NCBI GenBank assembly: GCA_015488975.1
Contig: WFMT01000227.1
Span: 1 to 18,091, forward strand
Direction of reading: 5' to 3'
From: Campylobacteraceae bacterium
Lineage (GTDB): Bacteria > Campylobacterota > Campylobacteria > Campylobacterales > JALSKU01
Length of the DNA: 18,091 nucleotides
Below are positions 14,048 to 18,091 of this stretch, piece by piece. Both the position numbers and the translations under genes were made by a program. Positions within the stretch are counted from its first letter, which is position 1; each line of letters begins with the position of its first letter. The notes under the pieces were generated by a model, which was not told where the DNA came from, searched no databases, and saw nothing but the letters and a program-made list of their open reading frames with translations.

Positions 14048-16379
14048 TATCTATCCTATTTATAAAACTTTTAAGTGTTTTTATATTTGTATAAAGCTTT
14101 TCAATTTGATGTATCTTTTCTTCTTCATTTAAAAGAGAATTATCCATTCTTTTTTGCATAACAGCTTCTTGATTTTTCTCATTTGATATTAATTCTTCCA
14201 AAGGATTGTTTAAATCATCAGATAATTTTTTTACCTGATCTTCTTTGATAAGCTTTAATGAATTGTCTAAATCATTTTTCAAATCCTTAATGTATGTATT
14301 GAAATGATCCAATAGATTTGACTGCAGAGTGTCAATGGTTTTTAATTTGGCGTTTTTAATCGTTTTTAAACACTCATTTATAAAAATTGTATCATTGTTT
14401 AATATCACTTTATCTATAAAACTATTTGTGCTTTTGTTTTCACTTATATTATTTTGCAGTTTAATTTTATAGCCATTTTCTTCGTATATTCTTTGTATTT
14501 TCTCATTTGAAGATGAAATTATTTTTGATATTTCGTATTGATAATCTCTTAGCAATTCAACAAATCCGTCTTTTTTACCACTTTGTATTATGTATGAGAT
14601 TCTTTTTTCCTTTGGCAAAGTCTTATGTTTTCTAAGCTCATACTTTACATCATCAATAACTCTACTTATCAGTATTTGTATCAGCTTTTCAATATTTGCA
14701 TCAATATATCTTTTTAAATTTTCTAAATCACTTTTTATATTTGATATTTCCATATCAATACTTTTTTTAATTTTCTTAAAAATATACTCTTTTTCTTGTT
14801 TTAATTTTTGAAAATTGTTATAAAATATTTTTATCTCATCTTTTGATTTTGAGAGAAGTTTTATCTCTAATTCGTTTGAGCTTATTTCACTGTTAATAAT
14901 ATTTTTTAATTGTAAAAAAACAGAATCTGCAAAAAGTATATTTTTTTGATTATTTTTGCCAAATAATATCTCTTTTAAAGAATTTTCGACCGTATCAATA
15001 CCCGTTTTTGTTATATCAAGCCCAAGATTTTTTGCTTTATCCTTGTTTGTCTTGCAAATTAAGGCATTTTTTCCACTTATTGGGATAAATTCAAGTCTTG
15101 ATAAAATATGCTTAAACTTGGAATCTTTATTTATATTGTGCAGTGCCTCTTTTATACTTTCTTTTGTATAATTTAATGCTTCTTTTAACTCTGTATCATT
15201 TATTGTATCAACTCTTGTTAGGACTATTATAAGTTTTGTGATGTTGTGATAGAGCAGGGTATTTACTATAAATTCTATATCTTTTTCAGTTGCAACCTGG
15301 TTTACATTCATTAGATGGATTAATATATCGCATTTTCCAAGATATGATTTTGTTATTTCTTCTCTTTGGATAACCGGATCATCAAGACCAGGCGTATCAA
15401 CTATATCTACTGATTCTTTTAGAAAATCCAAATTGGTATATAATTGTATTTGTTTTACAAGGTTACATAATTTTGAGCTATGTGATGCAGAAGAATACTT
15501 TTGTAATTGGTTGATATTTATTTCATCAATTCTATTGTGAGGTTGTATAAAATTTGTAAGATCATTTTTAAAATATTTTTTTGTTTCCTTTAAAAAAATA
15601 TTTATAGATTGAATATGGTTGGCATCGTTTTCTATTTTTTCCCACTCTTTTGTATTCCAAAATTTTACTATCGCTTTTTCTTTTGTTGCATATTTTATAA
15701 TGGTTAGATTTGCAGTTTCCGGTATGACTGAAGTTCCAAGGATCTTTTTTCCTAAAAGCGCATTAAGCATAGTTGATTTTCCGGCATTCATAATTCCTGT
15801 TATACCGATTGAAAACTTTTGGGCAGTAATATATCTTTCTACATTATTAATCTCATCTATATTACTATTTGTGATTTTTTTAAGTTTATCTATTATTTCG
15901 AGCATAAGTTGTTTTTTATTATGAAAAAAATTACTTTGTATTTGCTCTTTAGCCTCGCTTGATTTCTCCTCTGTCTTATTTTTTTCAATAATTTGATAAT
16001 TTAAAATTTTTATTATATTTGATAACTTATGGTATTCTTGTGAAGAGATGACAGCATGCTCTTTTAAATATTGAAAATGTTCTTTAATTTCATCAACTGA
16101 AATATTAAAGTTTTTGCTTCTAAACAGTTCCAGGATATTGTATTGATACTCGTATATTTCTTCGATACTATCAGTGCTATTTTTAAAATACTTTTTAACA
16201 AGGGTATTAAAAGTGGGTACTGATAAAAATTTATTATAATTTTTTCTATTTATTGTTAGAAATATAGAAGCTATCTCTAAAAATTCATCTTCGGATTTTA
16301 CCTTCAAATCTAAAAAGCAATTATTTTGTTTGAAGTTTATGCCATGATAAAGTAAAAAATAATCATCACTAATACTCAA
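14034..16379 (-). CDS. Dynamin-like GTPase (DLP1-type, Cj0411-like)
   Basis: I choose TTG at 16379 because a perfect AAGGAGG (complement of 16389-16395) lies 9 nt upstream, giving 781 aa. A TTG at 16430 would add 17 residues, but its upstream side is the inserted repeat element. Residue numbers below use this start. A long helical N-terminal part (~1-190) precedes the GTPase domain: G1 TGIMNAGKST (194-203), a switch-I Thr in PETANLTIIKYA, G3 DIVDTPGLDDP (DTPG 328-331) and G4 VLTRVD (TRVD 388-391). The remainder is charged helix and coiled coil. It is the first gene of a translationally coupled dynamin pair directly downstream of frdB, as in Campylobacter. By analogy the pair forms a hetero-oligomer acting at the inner membrane. 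Confidence 0.83.
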   Translation of the reverse strand: MSISDDYFLLYHGINFKQNNCFLDLKVKSEDEFLEIASIFLTINRKNYNKFLSVPTFNTLVKKYFKNSTDSIEEIYEYQYNILELFRSKNFNISVDEIKEHFQYLKEHAVISSQEYHKLSNIIKILNYQIIEKNKTEEKSSEAKEQIQSNFFHNKKQLMLEIIDKLKKITNSNIDEINNVERYITAQKFSIGITGIMNAGKSTMLNALLGKKILGTSVIPETANLTIIKYATKEKAIVKFWNTKEWEKIENDANHIQSINIFLKETKKYFKNDLTNFIQPHNRIDEININQLQKYSSASHSSKLCNLVKQIQLYTNLDFLKESVDIVDTPGLDDPVIQREEITKSYLGKCDILIHLMNVNQVATEKDIEFIVNTLLYHNITKLIIVLTRVDTINDTELKEALNYTKESIKEALHNINKDSKFKHILSRLEFIPISGKNALICKTNKDKAKNLGLDITKTGIDTVENSLKEILFGKNNQKNILFADSVFLQLKNIINSEISSNELEIKLLSKSKDEIKIFYNNFQKLKQEKEYIFKKIKKSIDMEISNIKSDLENLKRYIDANIEKLIQILISRVIDDVKYELRKHKTLPKEKRISYIIQSGKKDGFVELLRDYQYEISKIISSSNEKIQRIYEENGYKIKLQNNISENKSTNSFIDKVILNNDTIFINECLKTIKNAKLKTIDTLQSNLLDHFNTYIKDLKNDLDNSLKLIKEDQVKKLSDDLNNPLEELISNEKNQEAVMQKRMDNSLLNEEEKIHQIEKLYTNIKTLKSFINRIDIENS

Positions 16380-16388
16380 ATCCGCTTT

Positions 16389-16395
16389 CCTCCTT
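16389..16395 (-). promoter_or_regulatory. Shine-Dalgarno site that sets the DLP1 start
   Basis: AAGGAGG on the minus strand, 9 nt before an in-frame TTG at 16379. It is the best ribosome binding site near the 5' end of this gene and argues against the longer frame starting at 16430. Confidence 0.6.
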
Positions 16396-16437
16396 CGATT
16401 GACAAAGGAGAGATGTTCTCTTTTTATCAATCATTAT

Positions 16438-16608
16438 GAGACCACTGTATAGTATAAGCTACCTGTTGATACCCAAAGGGAAGTCTATTTTTGGGCAATC
16501 TTTGCAAGATAAATTCTTTGAGTTAACTTTAGTTAGTCCTTAAAATTTATATCACAAATCTCACCCAAAACTAGACCTTTATAGGTGTTCATATTGTACA
16601 ATGGGCTC
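16438..16608. mobile_element. MITE-like palindromic element, copy B (171 bp)
   Basis: Imperfect terminal inverted repeats (GAGACCACTGTATAGTAT at the left, complement of ATATTGTACAATGGGCTC at the right; 14 of 18 positions match). Nested inside are AGTCTA-x-TTTTGGG with its near-complement CCCAAAACTAGACC, and a central hairpin GTTAAC-ttta-GTTAG flanked by ATAAATT/AATTTAT. The left end matches that of the element at 1106 for the first 11 bases. It is flanked by perfect ATTAT (16433-16437 and 16609-16613), a likely 5-bp target duplication. It fills the frdB-DLP1 gap and encodes nothing. It is more diverged than copy A, suggesting an older insertion. Confidence 0.6.
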
Positions 16609-16609
16609 A

Positions 16610-17338
16610 TTATTTAACTGAAACTAATTTTCTTCTCATATACGCAATTTTGTTTTGTAGTGGTAAATTTTTAGGACAATTATCTTCACATCCCAAAAGT
16701 GTCATACATCCAAAAATTCCGTTATCATCTCCAATCAATTCATAATAATCTTCGTCACTTCTTTCATCATGCACATCAATATCAAATCTTGCAGCTCTAA
16801 TGAGTCCGACTGCACCGATAAAGTCCGGTCGCATAATCTTTGTACCGCAAGCAGCAACACAAATACCACATTCAATACATCTATCAAGCTCAAATGTCTC
16901 TTGTGCAGAATCAGGCTCAACTCTCTCTTCGAGTTTAGAAATATCAGTTTTTTTGTTTGTGTGTATCCAACTTTCTACTCTTTTGCTCATACCGTTCATC
17001 CAATTTCCAGTATCAACTGAGAGATCTTTTAAGAGTTTAAAAGCAGGCATGGGTAAAAGTTGAATTTTACCATTTTCAAATTCGCTTGTCAAAGTTCTAC
17101 AAGCAAGTCTTGGTTTTCCATTTACTACCATGCCGCAGCTTCCACATATTCCGGCTCTACAAACAAAGTCAAATGCCAAATCGGGATCTTGTTTTTCTCT
17201 TATTTCATTTAAAGCTATAAAAAGAGTCATCCCGGGAGCTTCTTTTACTTTGTATTCGGCAAAATGAGGTTTTGATACTTTTGATTGCGGATCATACTTC
17301 AATGCTGTTATGGTTATTTCTCTTTCGGTACTACTCAT
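16610..17338 (-). CDS. frdB: Fumarate reductase iron-sulfur subunit
   Basis: A 242-aa protein carrying electrons from the quinol-oxidising membrane subunit to the flavoprotein FrdA in anaerobic fumarate respiration. I start at ATG 17338 because AGGAG (complement of 17345-17349) lies 6 nt ahead; the ATG at 17344 touches that site. Numbering from 17338, the N-terminal [2Fe-2S] ligands are C60, C65, C68 and C80 (CRAGICGSCGMVVNGKPRLAC). The C-terminal ferredoxin domain has C154, C157, C160 and C221 for [4Fe-4S], and C164, C211 and C217 for [3Fe-4S] (CIECGICVAAC, CMTLLGCEDNCP). All are intact. It overlaps the frdA stop by 8 nt. FrdB rather than SdhB is favoured by frdA adjacency and Campylobacter synteny, though the reverse reaction is possible. 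Confidence 0.94.
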   Translation of the reverse strand: MSSTEREITITALKYDPQSKVSKPHFAEYKVKEAPGMTLFIALNEIREKQDPDLAFDFVCRAGICGSCGMVVNGKPRLACRTLTSEFENGKIQLLPMPAFKLLKDLSVDTGNWMNGMSKRVESWIHTNKKTDISKLEERVEPDSAQETFELDRCIECGICVAACGTKIMRPDFIGAVGLIRAARFDIDVHDERSDEDYYELIGDDNGIFGCMTLLGCEDNCPKNLPLQNKIAYMRRKLVSVK

Positions 17339-18091
17339 CTTCATCTCCTAAAGGTTCTTCTAATCTCTCATTTTTTCTTTTATACATCGGTTGGAGCTCA
17401 AACTGCATTAATGCGGATTGAATCTCCCATCTGTCTTTGCCCTCAGCTTCCATTTCTTCTCTTATTTTATCAACTTCTTCTTGTCTTTTTATGCTTAAAG
17501 GATTTTCTATAATCATACCTTTTCTTCCGTATCCTCTAAAAGCCGGAGGCATTTCCATCCCTATAATATCAATCGGCTCATAAGTCAAAGTAGGCTCGTT
17601 GTCTTCAGGATTTGACCAAGTGCTTAGAGTTCTTTTCAACCAATGCTCATCATCTCTTTTTTGATAATCTTCTCTATAATGAGCACCTCTACTTTCTGTT
17701 CTCTCTCTCGCTCCTTTGGTAACACAAAGTGCGAGTTTAAGCATCTTGGGAACCCTATAAGCATCTACAAGCTCAGGGTTATTTGTTCTGTTTTTCATTC
17801 TTACACTAATATTTTTGGATTTTATATAAAGCTCTTTAAGTTCATTAAAAGCATCACTTAGCTCCATGCCTGTTCTAAATATACCGACTTTATTGTCCAT
17901 TATGTTTCTCATTTCTTTTCTTATTTCATAAACATTTTCACCATCTTTTCTAGATAATATTTCGTCAAGATACTCATCTTGTTGTTTTAAAAATGTTTCT
18001 ATAACTTCAGTTTCAATATCAAGTTCATGTGATTCACAATAATCGGTGAAATAATTTCCTATGATCATTCCCGATACAACAGTCTCAGCCA
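17331..18091 (-). CDS. frdA: Fumarate reductase flavoprotein subunit, C-terminal part
   Basis: The gene enters from the right edge with no start in the window; the frame is open to 18091 (AETVVSGMIIGNYF precedes the first internal ATG). About 252 C-terminal residues are seen: the end of the FAD/active-site domain and the helical C-terminal domain. Signatures include RTESRGAHYREDY and the following HWLKRTLSTW, near the conserved region that carries the His/Arg of flavoprotein subunits, and KRQEEVDKIREEMEAEG in a charged tail. FrdA holds covalent FAD and reduces fumarate to succinate. The tail, ending LGDEDE, overlaps frdB, so the two are translationally coupled. It is partial because of the window edge, not truncation. 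Confidence 0.93.
   Translation of the reverse strand, partial: AETVVSGMIIGNYFTDYCESHELDIETEVIETFLKQQDEYLDEILSRKDGENVYEIRKEMRNIMDNKVGIFRTGMELSDAFNELKELYIKSKNISVRMKNRTNNPELVDAYRVPKMLKLALCVTKGARERTESRGAHYREDYQKRDDEHWLKRTLSTWSNPEDNEPTLTYEPIDIIGMEMPPAFRGYGRKGMIIENPLSIKRQEEVDKIREEMEAEGKDRWEIQSALMQFELQPMYKRKNERLEEPLGDEDE

Noticed and set aside
16438..16608. Terminator or riboswitch between frdB and the dynamin genes
   Set aside because: No T-run follows the palindrome on the minus strand, no known riboswitch motif is visible, and the matching ends at 1106 plus the ATTAT duplication favour an inserted element.
16769..17063. Two plus-strand frames of 83-87 aa inside frdB
   Set aside because: They are shadows of frdB, whose cysteine clusters prove the minus-strand frame.

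Overview
The window is AT-rich, compactly coded bacterial DNA from a member of the Campylobacterota (former Epsilonproteobacteria), plausibly a Sulfurimonas-, Sulfurovum- or Arcobacter-like organism. The evidence is threefold. The order frdA-frdB followed by two dynamin-like GTPase genes is the same as Cj0409-Cj0412 of Campylobacter jejuni. panB is followed directly by ruvB. The predicted tmRNA tag begins ANNTNY, as I recall for this group. The genus cannot be fixed from the sequence alone.

Layout. At the left edge is the start of an exported, porin-like protein with a strong promoter (minus strand). Positions 193-997 hold a two-gene cassette, a small basic protein plus an MNT/AbiEii-type nucleotidyltransferase, bracketed by an exact 22-bp direct repeat; this is a candidate toxin-antitoxin module. 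Positions 1000-1380 are a repeat-rich gap: small hairpins, a 163-bp MITE-like palindromic element, and the terminator of the next operon. Positions 1384-4324 encode a complete TRAP transporter (dctP-dctQ-dctM order, minus strand). Positions 4494-6822 hold a divergent two-component pair: an OmpR-type response regulator (minus) and a membrane sensor kinase with an extracytoplasmic Cache-type domain (plus). They probably sense the TRAP substrate or a related small organic acid.

Positions 6935-9085 form a minus-strand run: an orphan HPt protein, trpA, tmRNA (ssrA) and a small lipoprotein. It ends at a terminator embedded in the 3' end of the sensor-kinase gene. Positions 9166-12032 are a plus-strand run: panB, ruvB and an AI-2E-family membrane protein. 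Positions 12029-18091 are minus strand: frdA (partial) and frdB of fumarate reductase, then two large dynamin-like GTPases related to C. jejuni DLP1/DLP2. A second MITE-like element, with an apparent 5-bp target duplication, has inserted between frdB and the DLP1 gene, and the duplication contains the frdB stop codon.

Together the window links C4-dicarboxylate uptake and sensing (inferred) with fumarate respiration, plus housekeeping genes. The most unusual parts are the repeat-bracketed nucleotidyltransferase cassette, the two related MITE-like elements, the dynamin pair, and the lipoprotein whose ribosome binding site lies directly after the tmRNA 3' end.
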